Source of the DNA: Alphaproteobacteria bacterium
Lineage (GTDB): Bacteria; Pseudomonadota; Alphaproteobacteria; Rhodobacterales; Rhodobacteraceae
Direction: 5' to 3'
DNA: 64,000 bases
Assembly (NCBI GenBank): GCA_030429495.1
Contig: JAUIFH010000005.1
Coordinates: forward strand, 248,001 to 312,000
In this document: positions 46,845 to 55,298 of the stretch, piece after piece
How the letters are laid out: every line of letters starts with the position of its first letter
How positions within the stretch are numbered: the stretch's first letter is position 1
Notes under the pieces: model-generated
The model's input: the letters and a program-made list of their open reading frames with translations, nothing else
Database searches by the model: none
Told to the model about the DNA's origin: nothing
Made by a program: the position numbers and the translations under genes

Positions 46845-47806
46845 CCCTTCCGCCGGGACCAGCAATAAAGGCAGATCAGCTCATGGGCGACATGCGCGCC
46901 TGCGATGGCCGTGGCCCCGGTCGTGTCATAGGCCGGCGAGACCTCCACCACGTCGCCGCCGACGAGGTTGATACCCGCGAGGTCGCGCAGGATCGCCGCC
47001 GCCTGCCATGAGGCGAGCCCGCCCCAGACCGGTGTGCCGGTGCCGGGGGCAAAGGCGGGATCTAGGCAGTCGATGTCGAAGGTCAGATAGGTCGGGCGGT
47101 CGCCGACGATTCCCTTGATCTTGTTCACGACTTTCGCGGCACCGGTTTCATGCACCTCGCGCGCGTCGATGACATTCACGCCCATGAAGTCGTCGTTGTG
47201 GGTGCGGATCCCGACCTGCGCGGAGGTTTTCGGATCGACGATGCCCGACTTGATCGCCTTGTAGAACATCGTGCCGTGGTCGATGCGGGTGAAATCGTCG
47301 TCTACCCAGGTGTCGGAATGGGCATCGAAATGCAGAAGGCTGATAGGGCCGTACTTCTCGGCATAGGCCTTGAGGATCGGGAAGGTGATGTAGTGATCGC
47401 CGCCGAGCGTGATGGTCCCTGGTCCGGCGGCAAGGACGCCACGGATATGGGCGGTCAGCGTGTCGGGGAAGTCGGCGACCTTGGCATAGTCGAAGGCGAC
47501 GTCGCCGTAATCGACGATGTCGAATTCGTCGAGCGGAGAGAAGGACCAGCCGTAGGGCTGATCGAACGGTTGCAGGGCGGAGGCTTCGCGCACCGCGCGG
47601 GGGCCGAAACGGGTGCCGGCCCGGTGGGTGACCGCCTGGTCGAAGGGAACGCCGGTGATCGCCAGATCGACGCCGGTCAGGTCCTTGGTATAACGCCGGC
47701 GCAGGAAGCTCGTGGCGCCGCCGAACGCGTTTTCGTAGGCAAGACCGCGACGGTCATTGCGGGTGAAGGCGAGGTCGACCTCGCTTTTCGCATCTTCCAA
47801 AGCCAT
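46841..47806 (-). CDS. speB: Agmatinase/ureohydrolase (first of two)
   Basis: This 321-residue manganese ureohydrolase shows the metal motifs LGGDHYITFP, HFDAHSDTW, and TFDIDCLDPAFAPGTGTP. It probably hydrolyses agmatine to putrescine and urea, although guanidinobutyrate or a related guanidino compound is possible. The downstream DUF1499 gene overlaps by 4 bases. A perfect palindrome lies about 100 bases upstream at 47905-47916. Confidence 0.88.
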   Translation of the reverse strand: MALEDAKSEVDLAFTRNDRRGLAYENAFGGATSFLRRRYTKDLTGVDLAITGVPFDQAVTHRAGTRFGPRAVREASALQPFDQPYGWSFSPLDEFDIVDYGDVAFDYAKVADFPDTLTAHIRGVLAAGPGTITLGGDHYITFPILKAYAEKYGPISLLHFDAHSDTWVDDDFTRIDHGTMFYKAIKSGIVDPKTSAQVGIRTHNDDFMGVNVIDAREVHETGAAKVVNKIKGIVGDRPTYLTFDIDCLDPAFAPGTGTPVWGGLASWQAAAILRDLAGINLVGGDVVEVSPAYDTTGATAIAGAHVAHELICLYCWSRRKG

Positions 47807-47894
47807 GATGGGGCTCCGTGACAGGGTCTGGCGTCGTTCAAGCCGGAGACGCCGCCGATCCGGGCAGGCCCACCCAACGGCTTTGAAGGCGATT

Positions 47895-47916
47895 CGTCAA
47901 GAAAATTTGATCAAAT
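47895..47916 (-). promoter_or_regulatory. Palindrome next to a possible speB -35 box
   Basis: ATTTGATCAAAT (47905-47916) is a perfect 12-base palindrome in an A/T-rich island. On the minus strand it lies 4 bases upstream of TTGACG (47900-47895). The matching -10 is poor. It could be an activator or repressor site for the agmatinase gene; the regulator is unknown. Confidence 0.35.
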
Positions 47917-47930
47917 CGTTCCGGCACTGA

Positions 47931-49091
47931 TCAGACCGGCTGTGCGCGTTCCACGAGGCGGGCGAAGAAGCTCGCCCCATATGGCGCGGCCTCGTCGTTG
48001 AACTCATAGGCCGCGTGATGCAGGCCCGGCCCCTCCCCCTGCCCGAGGAAGAGGTAGCAGCCGGGGCGCTTTTCGAGGAGGTAGGAGAAATCCTCGGCCC
48101 CCATCTCGCGCCCGGCATCGTCGACGACACCGGCAGCGCCGGCGACCTCGGCGGCGACGGTGGTGGCGAAGCGGGTTTCCTCGGGATGGTTGACGGTCGC
48201 GGGATAGCCCCAGTCGTAGTCGATTTCCGCCGTCACCCCGTGGGCGGCGGCGACACCTGCGACGATCTCGTGGAACCGCCGTTTCAGCAGTGCGCGCACA
48301 TCCGGGTCGAAGGAGCGGATCGTCGCGGTCAGCCGCGCCGTCTCGGGAATGATGTTCGACGCGGTGCCGGAATGGATTTCGGTCACCGACACGACCGCCT
48401 CTTTCAGCGGGTTCACGTTCCGGCTGACAATCGTCTGAAGGCTCGCCGCGATGGCAACCACGGCCGGGATCGGGTCGACGCAGTCATGCGGATAGGCGCC
48501 GTGACCGCCCCGGCCGGTCAGCGTCACCCAGGCGGTATCGACAGCGGCCATGATCGGCCCCGGCGTCGTCACGAAACGGCCCAGAGGCACCTGCGGCGTG
48601 TTGTGAAGCGCATAGACATTGCCGATGCCGAACCGGTCGAGGATGCCTTCCTGCACCATCACCTGCCCGCCGCCGCCTTCCTCTTCCGCCGGCTGGAAGA
48701 TCAGCGCGACCCGGCCACGGAAGCGGCGCGTCTCGGCCAGGTATTTCGCGGCGCCGAGGAGCATCGTTGTGTGCCCGTCATGGCCGCAGGCATGCATGAC
48801 GCCCGGCACGGTCGAGGCATGGGCGACGCCCGTCTCCTCGGTAATGGGCAGCGCGTCCATATCCGCGCGAAGGCCGATTGTCGGCCCCTCGCCCTGCCCT
48901 TCGATGATCGCCACGATGCCCGTGGTCGCGATGCCCTCGTGTATCTCGTCCACCCCGAACTCGCGCAGCCGCTCCACAACGAAGGCCGCCGTCTTGTGGC
49001 AGGCGAATTCCAGTTCCGGGTTGGCGTGAAGGTGACGGCGCCACTCCGCCATCTCGGGCGCGAAATCGGCGATGCGGTTCAGGACGGGCAT
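47931..49091 (-). CDS. M20-family amidohydrolase (hippurate hydrolase-like)
   Basis: This 386-residue dizinc amidohydrolase shows HACGHDGHTTMLLGAA and the catalytic Glu in FQPAEEEGGGG. The N-terminus MPVLNRIADFAPEMAEWRRH with LHANPEL is typical of the hippurate hydrolase/IAA-amino acid hydrolase branch. The substrate is probably an N-acyl amino acid; it is not known which one. The start is ATG 49091; the longer frame is rejected. It is divergent from mazG. Confidence 0.92.
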   Translation of the reverse strand: MPVLNRIADFAPEMAEWRRHLHANPELEFACHKTAAFVVERLREFGVDEIHEGIATTGIVAIIEGQGEGPTIGLRADMDALPITEETGVAHASTVPGVMHACGHDGHTTMLLGAAKYLAETRRFRGRVALIFQPAEEEGGGGQVMVQEGILDRFGIGNVYALHNTPQVPLGRFVTTPGPIMAAVDTAWVTLTGRGGHGAYPHDCVDPIPAVVAIAASLQTIVSRNVNPLKEAVVSVTEIHSGTASNIIPETARLTATIRSFDPDVRALLKRRFHEIVAGVAAAHGVTAEIDYDWGYPATVNHPEETRFATTVAAEVAGAAGVVDDAGREMGAEDFSYLLEKRPGCYLFLGQGEGPGLHHAAYEFNDEAAPYGASFFARLVERAQPV

Positions 49092-49154
49092 GTGGACTCT
49101 CGGCAGTCTGGTTGCGAATACTGGCCACATGATCGCAAAACCGGAAGCTTCGCA

Positions 49155-50090
49155 ATGACCCTTGACCGCACTGCGTCGGATCGCCTTGTCCAAGACCCCG
49201 ATGGCGGGCTGCTACGGCTTCTGGAAATCATGGCGCGGCTTCGTGATCCGAAGACCGGCTGCCCGTGGGACATCGAGCAGGATTTCGCGACCATCGCCCC
49301 CTACACGATCGAAGAGGCCTACGAGGTTGCCGACGCCATCGAACGCGGCGCGTGGGGCGAGCTAGAGGGAGAACTCGGCGACCTGCTGTTTCAGACCGTC
49401 TACCACACACAGATGGGAGCCGAGGCGGGTCATTTCACTTTCGAGAGCGTGACGAAGGCGATCGCCGACAAGATGGTTGCCCGCCACCCGCATGTCTTCG
49501 GCGACGAGAGCCGCAACAAGACAGCCGAGGATCAGACCCGCGATTGGGAGAAGATGAAGGCGGCCGAACGTGCCGGAAAGGCCGAAAGGGGCACGCTCGA
49601 CGGTGTCGCCATGGGCCTGCCTGCATTGACCCGGGCGGTCAAGTTGCAGAACCGAGCCGCGCGGGTGGGGTTCGACTGGCCCTCGACCGACGAGGTGATC
49701 GACAAGATCACCGAAGAGGCGCGTGAACTGAACGAAGCGCGCGGCCAGATGACCGAGACCGAGGTCTTCGAGGAGTTCGGCGACCTCCTCTTCGTCATCG
49801 CCAACCTCGCCCGCCACCTCAAGATCGACCCCGAGGCGGCGCTGAGGGCCGCCAACGCCAAGTTCACCGGCCGCTTCCGGTCGATCGAGTCGGCGCTTGC
49901 CGTTCGGGGCAAGCGGCCCGAAGATAGCGATCTGGCCGAGATGGACGCGCTTTGGGACGCGGCGAAGCGGGCTGAGAAGTCTGTGCCCGCACCGGACTTG
50001 CAGCCGGCAACGCAGCATCAGCGGCGCATGGCGGACGAGCAGCAGCAAGCATTGGACGCGCGCCGCCGGCAAGAGCAGCAACAGCAATAA
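49155..50090 (+). CDS. mazG: Nucleoside triphosphate pyrophosphohydrolase MazG
   Basis: A 311-residue protein with two MazG domains. The first (about 25-110) has CPWDIEQ, IEEAYEVADAI and ELGDLLFQTVYH; the second (about 170-250) has KITEEARELNEA and EEFGDLLFVIANLARH. It hydrolyses NTPs and dNTPs to monophosphates. It is about 35 residues longer than usual: the C-terminus is a Gln/Arg-rich tail (QHQRRMADEQQQ ... RRQEQQQQ) of unknown role. Confidence 0.94.
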   Translation: MTLDRTASDRLVQDPDGGLLRLLEIMARLRDPKTGCPWDIEQDFATIAPYTIEEAYEVADAIERGAWGELEGELGDLLFQTVYHTQMGAEAGHFTFESVTKAIADKMVARHPHVFGDESRNKTAEDQTRDWEKMKAAERAGKAERGTLDGVAMGLPALTRAVKLQNRAARVGFDWPSTDEVIDKITEEARELNEARGQMTETEVFEEFGDLLFVIANLARHLKIDPEAALRAANAKFTGRFRSIESALAVRGKRPEDSDLAEMDALWDAAKRAEKSVPAPDLQPATQHQRRMADEQQQALDARRRQEQQQQ

Positions 50091-50113
50091 ATGCCGACTA
50101 GTTTAATCAGGTA

Positions 50114-50142
50114 TTGACGCCTTCTTTGCGTTCAGCAATAAC
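50114..50142 (+). promoter_or_regulatory. Promoter of the lone substrate-binding protein gene
   Basis: TTGACG (50114-50119), a 17-base spacer and AATAAC (50137-50142) fit a sigma-70 promoter. The start ATG is 32 bases further. An A/T-rich stretch with TTTAATCAGG just upstream could hold an iron-regulator site, but no clear consensus was recognised. Confidence 0.5.
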
Positions 50143-50174
50143 GGCGGGGAAATATCCGACTAAAGGAGTCGACT

Positions 50175-51182
50175 ATGTCCATGCGGACACCACTTTTCGC
50201 CCTGTCCCTGATCGCCCTTGCGAGTCCCGCTCTGGCCGAGGAAGTCAACGTCTACTCGCTGCGCCAGCCTGAACTGGTGCAGCCGCTCTTCGACAAGTTC
50301 ACCGAGGAAACCGGGATCGCCGTCAATGTCGCCTTCGTCGAGAAGGGCATGGTTGAGCGCCTGGTCAGCGAAGGCGACCGCAGCCCGGCCGACCTCGTTA
50401 TGACGGTGGATATCGCGAAGCTGTCGCAGGTGGTCGAGGCAGGCGTGACCCAGCCGGTAGAGTCCGAAACGCTCGCCGCGAACATCCCGGCCGAGTTCCG
50501 CGATCCCGGCAACCAGTGGTTCGGCCTGACGACCCGCGCCCGTGTCGTCTATGCCTCCAAGGACCGTGTCGCCGACGGCGAGGTCACGACCTACGAGAAC
50601 CTAACCGACCCGAAATGGCAGGGCCGCATCTGCACCCGCCCCGGCACGCATGATTACAACCTCGGCCTCATGGCCGCGATGATCGAACATCATGGGGCCG
50701 ACTACGCGAAGGAATGGGCGACGGGCCTGCGCGCCAACCTCGCCAAAAAGCCCGAGGGCAACGACCGGGCGCAGGTCAAGTCGATCTGGGCCGGCGAATG
50801 CGACATCTCGCTGGGCAACACCTACTATATGGGCGCGATGCTGGCCGACCCGGAGCAGACGGAATGGGCCAATTCAGTCCGCATCGTCTATCCGGTCTTC
50901 GAAGGCGGCGGCACGCACATGAACGTCTCCGGCATGGCGCTGACGAAATCCGCGCCGAACAAGGACGCCGCGCTCAAGCTGATGGAGTTCCTGTCCTCGG
51001 ACGAGGCGCAGGCGATCTATGCCGAAACCAACCACGAGTTTCCGGTCAAGCCCGGCGTCGAACGTTCGGCGCTGGTGGCAAGCTGGGGCGAATTCACGCC
51101 GGACAGCCTGAACCTGATGGACGTGGCGAAGTCGCGGCCCGAAGCGCTGAAGCTGATGGAAGAAGTCAACTTCGACGGGTAA
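50175..51182 (+). CDS. Periplasmic iron(III)-binding ABC-transporter protein (FbpA/FutA-like)
   Basis: A 335-residue protein with a signal peptide (MSMRTPLFALSLIALASPALA). The mature start EEVNVYSLRQPELVQPLFDKF and PADLVMTVDIAKL fit class II ferric-binding proteins. The tyrosine pair in GNTYYMGAML is a typical Fe(III) ligand site. No permease or ATPase gene is adjacent, and a promoter and a terminator bound the gene, so it is a lone binding protein. Metal specificity is inferred from family. Confidence 0.9.
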   Translation: MSMRTPLFALSLIALASPALAEEVNVYSLRQPELVQPLFDKFTEETGIAVNVAFVEKGMVERLVSEGDRSPADLVMTVDIAKLSQVVEAGVTQPVESETLAANIPAEFRDPGNQWFGLTTRARVVYASKDRVADGEVTTYENLTDPKWQGRICTRPGTHDYNLGLMAAMIEHHGADYAKEWATGLRANLAKKPEGNDRAQVKSIWAGECDISLGNTYYMGAMLADPEQTEWANSVRIVYPVFEGGGTHMNVSGMALTKSAPNKDAALKLMEFLSSDEAQAIYAETNHEFPVKPGVERSALVASWGEFTPDSLNLMDVAKSRPEALKLMEEVNFDG

Positions 51183-51198
51183 ACGTATAAGAGAACTA

Positions 51199-51233
51199 GG
51201 AAACCCCGGCCGGAGGCCGGGGTTTCTTTGTTT
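51199..51233 (+). terminator. Intrinsic terminator after the iron-binding protein gene
   Basis: AAACCCCGGCC (51201-51211) pairs with GGCCGGGGTTT (51215-51225), loop GGA, followed by CTTTGTTT. The A-tract on the 5' side may also let it work for the convergent HIT gene. Confidence 0.9.
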
Positions 51234-51258
51234 CCGGATCGTCCACGCGCCGCCGCAC

Positions 51259-51687
51259 TTACAGGCGGTCGCGAAGGGTCAGCGCCGTCTGCGCAAGCGC
51301 ATCGTCCGCCGGGCTTGGCGGCAAGCTGAACGCCTCCGGCCCATCCTTCAGATAGGCAGCCGAACTGACGTCATGGCGATGATGCATCGGGACCACATGC
51401 GCGTGGGCATGGGCGACATGAATGCCGGTATAGAAGAACGACACGCGTTCCACCTGCCATTCGGCCTTCATCGCCCGCGCCAGCGCCTGCCCCGTCGACA
51501 TGATCCGCGCCGCCGTGTCCGGCGGGATATCCTCGAACCAGCGATGGTGCGCCTTCGGGATCACCAGCGCATGGCCCTCGCGGATCGGGTGGATGTCGAG
51601 CAAGGCGAGGATCTTGTCGTCCTCGAACAGCTTGTGGACCGGAAGCGCGCCCGTCGCGATCCGGCAAAACAGACAATCGTCGTGCAT
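51259..51687 (-). CDS. HIT-family nucleotide hydrolase/transferase-like protein
   Basis: A 142-residue protein beginning MHDDCLFCRIATGALPVHKL, with the histidine-triad motif HVAHAHAHVVPMHH (about 97-110). Members hydrolyse adenylated or guanylated phosphoramidates or dinucleoside polyphosphates; the substrate here is unknown. ATG 51687 has GGGAGG upstream. It converges with the iron-binding protein gene. Confidence 0.92.
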   Translation of the reverse strand: MHDDCLFCRIATGALPVHKLFEDDKILALLDIHPIREGHALVIPKAHHRWFEDIPPDTAARIMSTGQALARAMKAEWQVERVSFFYTGIHVAHAHAHVVPMHHRHDVSSAAYLKDGPEAFSLPPSPADDALAQTALTLRDRL

Positions 51688-51804
51688 CGACGCCTCCCAG
51701 CCTGAACTCCCCCTCAGACTATGCGTGTGCGCAGAGGCGGCAATGAGACGGTCTGCCGCGCCCGCATGGCCGGACCGGTTCAAGCGAAAACAATAGGTTC
51801 CGGA

Positions 51805-52707
51805 TTACTCGGCAGCGACCGCCGGCAACGCGCCGCCGACGAGATCCACACCCGGCAGCCGGGCGAGCGCGTCGAGATCGGCGATGTAGCGGCCCCGCAG
51901 ATCGGCGAGCTGGAGGCCGGCAAAGCCCTGCTCGATCCCGGTCTGCGGCTGACGCGCATGGAAGGCAAGGATGCGGTCGCGCTGTCCGGGAACGAAGCGC
52001 GCGCCTTGCCGGTAGTGGCGCTGGATCATCGCCACCGCGCTGTCGGTGACCGCAGGCGCAGGCAACGTCTCGACCGGATGGGTCAGCGCGACCCCTGGTG
52101 CGAGGTGCGATAGAAGCTCCATAGGCCGCAACCGGGCCGCGAGAACGGTGACAGACTGTGCCTCAAGCCCGTCGCGCAGCGCCGACACCATCTCGACCCA
52201 GCCGCCGGAAAAGCCCGACATGATCGGCACGAATTCCGCGAACGGCTCCATCAGCCGGTCAAGCGCGAAGCGCCGCCAGGCGCCGACGAATAGCTGGTCG
52301 TAGGGAACGACCGACACGACGACCTTGTCGACGGGCCTGCCGAGGGCCGCGCGAAGCGCCTCGGCCCGGAGCCGGACGGCGGGATAGAAGCGGCCGTTAA
52401 GCAGGTTCGCCATGCGGCCGGCAAGATCATGCTCGGACAGGATCAGTCCCCGGCCGCCGTCCTTCGGTGCGGGAAGCGCCGCGGCGATCTGGTCGCGGAA
52501 CGTGTCGGGATGCAGCCCCTGATGCTTCGGTTCCGGCAGGGCGCAGTCGAAGCTGCCGCCCGGCGCACCGCCACGACCGGGATAGGCGAGGTCGTAGCCA
52601 GCCGCCGCGATCCCCTCGCGGTTCGCCGAGAGAAACCTCTGGAAATCCTCCGCTTCGCAACAATGCGGACCGGCATGAACAAGCAGCTCATAGGAATCGG
52701 CGGTCAT
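51805..52707 (-). CDS. Sulfotransferase-like protein with altered P-loop
   Basis: A 300-residue protein with no signal peptide. The N-terminus LLVHAGPHCCEAEDFQRFLSANREGIAAAGY matches the layout of bacterial sulfotransferase-like P-loop proteins, where the usual sequence is HxGxxKTGTT, but here the Lys-Thr-Gly-Thr residues are replaced by Cys-Cys-Glu-Ala. The later part (VDKVVVSVVPYDQLFVGAWR) agrees with that fold. It may have lost PAPS binding. The function is unknown. Confidence 0.55.
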   Translation of the reverse strand: MTADSYELLVHAGPHCCEAEDFQRFLSANREGIAAAGYDLAYPGRGGAPGGSFDCALPEPKHQGLHPDTFRDQIAAALPAPKDGGRGLILSEHDLAGRMANLLNGRFYPAVRLRAEALRAALGRPVDKVVVSVVPYDQLFVGAWRRFALDRLMEPFAEFVPIMSGFSGGWVEMVSALRDGLEAQSVTVLAARLRPMELLSHLAPGVALTHPVETLPAPAVTDSAVAMIQRHYRQGARFVPGQRDRILAFHARQPQTGIEQGFAGLQLADLRGRYIADLDALARLPGVDLVGGALPAVAAE

Positions 52708-52862
52708 TGGTGTGTCCTTCCCCGGATCGTTTCCACGCTTGCAACGAAATGTGGCGAAGATTTGACACCTTTAAGTTGTGTGTCAGGCGTTTAGCCATTC
52801 CTTTCCTCCGCTGGACAAAGCCGGGTCGCCGCGCCAGTGTCGGGGCAAAACCGGAGGACAGG

Positions 52863-53801
52863 ATGCGGGCACGCAAGATCATCATCGACACCGATCCCGG
52901 TCAGGACGATGCCGTGGCCATCCTTCTGGCGCTCGCCTCGCCCGAGATCGAGGTTCTCGGCCTGACGGCGGTCGCGGGGAACGTGCCGCTGGAGTTGACG
53001 GCGCGCAATGCGCGGATCGTCTGCGAACTGGCCGGGCGGCGCGATGTCCGCGTCTTCGCCGGCTGCGACGCGCCGCTGACGCGCAAGCTGGTCACGGCCG
53101 AATATGTCCACGGCAAGACCGGCCTCGACGGCATCGCGCTGCCCGATCCCACCATGCCGCTGGCCGACGGGCACGCGGTCGACTTCCTGATTGAGACGCT
53201 GCGCGAGGAAGCGCCGGGGACCGTGACGCTCTGTCCGATCGGCCCCCTGACCAATATCGCGACAGCCTTCCGCAAGGCGCCCGATATCGTTCCGCGCATC
53301 GCCGAAATCGTGATGATGGGCGGCGCCTATTTCGAAGTCGGCAACGTCACTCCGGCGGCGGAGTTCAACATCTATGTCGACCCCGAAGCCGCAGACATCG
53401 TGTTCAAGTCCGGCGTGCCGCTGGTTGTCATGCCGCTCGACGTCACCCACAAGGCGCTGACGACCCGGGCAAGGGTGGAGGCGTTTCGCGGCCTCGGCAC
53501 AGCGGCGGGCCATGCGGTCGCAAGTTGGACCGACTTCTTCGAGCGCTTCGACATGGCGAAATACGGCTCCGAAGGCGCGCCGCTGCACGATCCGTGCACG
53601 ATCGCCTACCTTCTTGACCCCGACCTCTTCTCCGGCCGCCATATCAACGTGGAGATCGAGACCGACGGCCGCTTTACCGCCGGCATGACCGTCGCGGACT
53701 GGTGGCGCGTGTCGGGGCGGGCGGAAAACGCGATGTTCATGGGCGATGTCGATGCGGACGGCTTCTTCGCGCTTCTGACCGAGCGGATCGGCAGGCTCTA
53801 G
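52863..53801 (+). CDS. Inosine-uridine preferring nucleoside hydrolase family protein
   Basis: This 312-residue Ca2+-dependent N-ribohydrolase starts MRARKIIIDTDPGQDDAVAILLA, the calcium-binding motif of the family (DTDPGxDD), with AEFNIYVDPEAADIV and the C-terminal HVNVEIET-like HINVEIETDGRFTAG. It cleaves ribonucleosides to base and ribose. ATG 52863 follows GGAGG. It converges with the membrane protein gene 10 bases away. Confidence 0.93.
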   Translation: MRARKIIIDTDPGQDDAVAILLALASPEIEVLGLTAVAGNVPLELTARNARIVCELAGRRDVRVFAGCDAPLTRKLVTAEYVHGKTGLDGIALPDPTMPLADGHAVDFLIETLREEAPGTVTLCPIGPLTNIATAFRKAPDIVPRIAEIVMMGGAYFEVGNVTPAAEFNIYVDPEAADIVFKSGVPLVVMPLDVTHKALTTRARVEAFRGLGTAAGHAVASWTDFFERFDMAKYGSEGAPLHDPCTIAYLLDPDLFSGRHINVEIETDGRFTAGMTVADWWRVSGRAENAMFMGDVDADGFFALLTERIGRL

Positions 53802-53811
53802 CGTCCGCGTT

Positions 53812-54459
53812 TCAGCGGCGGAACTTGCGGAACAGCCGGCGGTTGGCCTGCACGAATTCCTGCAACAGGCCCGACAGACCCGCGACATCGCGCCGCTTGA
53901 GATAGAGATATCCCGAAAGCGCCCCGATCCCGGCCCCGGCCGTGTCCACGATCAGGTCCCACATCGTGTCGACAAGGCCGGTCTTCTGCATGTTGAGACC
54001 GAATATCCCGTCCATCGCGAACTCGAAAATCTCCCACATCGTGCCGATCGACAGCGCGAAGCAGAAGCTGACGAAGGCGATGGCCCAGGCCGGAGCGGCA
54101 TACCGGTCGCCCTCGAACAGCATGAAGACGAAAAGGAAGCCGGCCAATCCAAAGGCCAGCGCGGAGCCGCCATGAAGCGCAATGTCCCACCACCAGATGC
54201 GGTTGTAGAAGTCGAACGCCTCGCCAAGGAAGATCGTCGCGAACACGAAGACCACGATCCCGGCCACGAACCGCATCGGCAGGTGGATACCGAACCGGCC
54301 CGAGAAGAGAACGGGGAGCAGCGACAACCCGAAGGTCGCAGCGGACACGAAGGCCAGCGACCAGCGCGCGCTGACAAGGGCGACCGCGAAGGCCACGACG
54401 AGCACGACCCAGATCGCCTGGGCGATGTAGGGCTGGGCGCGAAGGCGTCGATACCACAT
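53812..54459 (-). CDS. Polytopic membrane protein, DUF2238/YjdF-like
   Basis: A 215-residue protein with about six membrane segments. The motif FYNRIWWWDIALHGGSALAFG and the later TMWEIFEFAMD with DTMWDLIVDTAGAGIGAL are characteristic of the DUF2238 (YjdF) family. Conserved Asp, His and Glu inside membranes suggest a metal or proton site, but no function is established. Start ATG 54459. Confidence 0.8.
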   Translation of the reverse strand: MWYRRLRAQPYIAQAIWVVLVVAFAVALVSARWSLAFVSAATFGLSLLPVLFSGRFGIHLPMRFVAGIVVFVFATIFLGEAFDFYNRIWWWDIALHGGSALAFGLAGFLFVFMLFEGDRYAAPAWAIAFVSFCFALSIGTMWEIFEFAMDGIFGLNMQKTGLVDTMWDLIVDTAGAGIGALSGYLYLKRRDVAGLSGLLQEFVQANRRLFRKFRR

Positions 54460-54524
54460 GCGGCCAAGCTAGGCGGGGTGGTTCTTCGCTTCAACCCTGC
54501 GGGATGAAGGGCTATGTCGATGGG

Positions 54525-55229
54525 ATGAAGCTGCGCCTCGCCACCTACAACGTCCACAAATGCGTTGGCCTCGACCGGCGGCGCCAGCCGGAGCGGATCG
54601 TCTCCGTCATCGCGGCGCTCGACGCCGATATCGTGGCGCTGCAGGAGGTCGACCTCCGGCTTTCGCCGCGCCCCGCCGCGCTGCCCCGCACGCTGATCGA
54701 GGACAGGACAGAGCTTCGCACCCTGCCCTTCGCGCTTTCTGCGCCGAGCCTTGGCTGGCACGGTCAGACGATGCTGGTTCACCGCGACCTCGACGTGACC
54801 GCGATCCGCAGGATCGAATTGCCCGGGCTGGAGCCGCGCGGCGCGATCCTGGCGGAGATCGCGACCGAAGCCGGGCCGCTGCGCGTCGTGGGCGTACATC
54901 TGGGACTGATCCGGCGCTACCGCACGATGCAACTGGCCGCAATCCGCGCGGCACTCAGCCGCCGCGCGGAAATGCCGACCGCCATTCTCGGCGACTACAA
55001 CGACTGGTCGGCGCGTGGCGGGGCGGAAGCGCTCGGCTCCGGATTCCGGCTGCACGCGCCGGGTGCGAGCTTTCCGGCGGCGCGGCCGCTTGCCTCCCTC
55101 GACCGTGTGGCGCTTGGCGGCGGCGTGCATCTGCGCGATGCGGGCAGCCATCGCGGCGCGCCCGCGCGGATCGCCTCCGACCATCTGCCGGTCTGGGCTG
55201 ATGTCTGGATCGGCACGGAACCCGACTGA
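54525..55229 (+). CDS. Endonuclease/exonuclease/phosphatase-family protein
   Basis: This 234-residue EEP-superfamily metal-dependent phosphoesterase begins MKLRLATYNVHKCVGLD and has LQEVDLRL, VVGVHLGLIRRYR, ILGDYNDWS and the terminal ASDHLPVWADV. The family covers nucleases and phospho-lipases; no specific substrate is evident. An ATG 21 bases upstream (54504) is also possible. Confidence 0.87.
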   Translation: MKLRLATYNVHKCVGLDRRRQPERIVSVIAALDADIVALQEVDLRLSPRPAALPRTLIEDRTELRTLPFALSAPSLGWHGQTMLVHRDLDVTAIRRIELPGLEPRGAILAEIATEAGPLRVVGVHLGLIRRYRTMQLAAIRAALSRRAEMPTAILGDYNDWSARGGAEALGSGFRLHAPGASFPAARPLASLDRVALGGGVHLRDAGSHRGAPARIASDHLPVWADVWIGTEPD

Positions 55230-55298
55230 CGCCGAAAACCGTTGCGAATGTGCTCGTTCCCGGCGAGCATCGCGCCCGAAACTGACCGGAAGACAGCG

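Noticed and set aside
48015-50090. A 691-codon plus-strand frame that would fuse a long N-terminus to MazG
   Set aside because: The N-terminal 380 codons are antisense to the M20 hydrolase gene. MazG begins naturally at ATG 49155.
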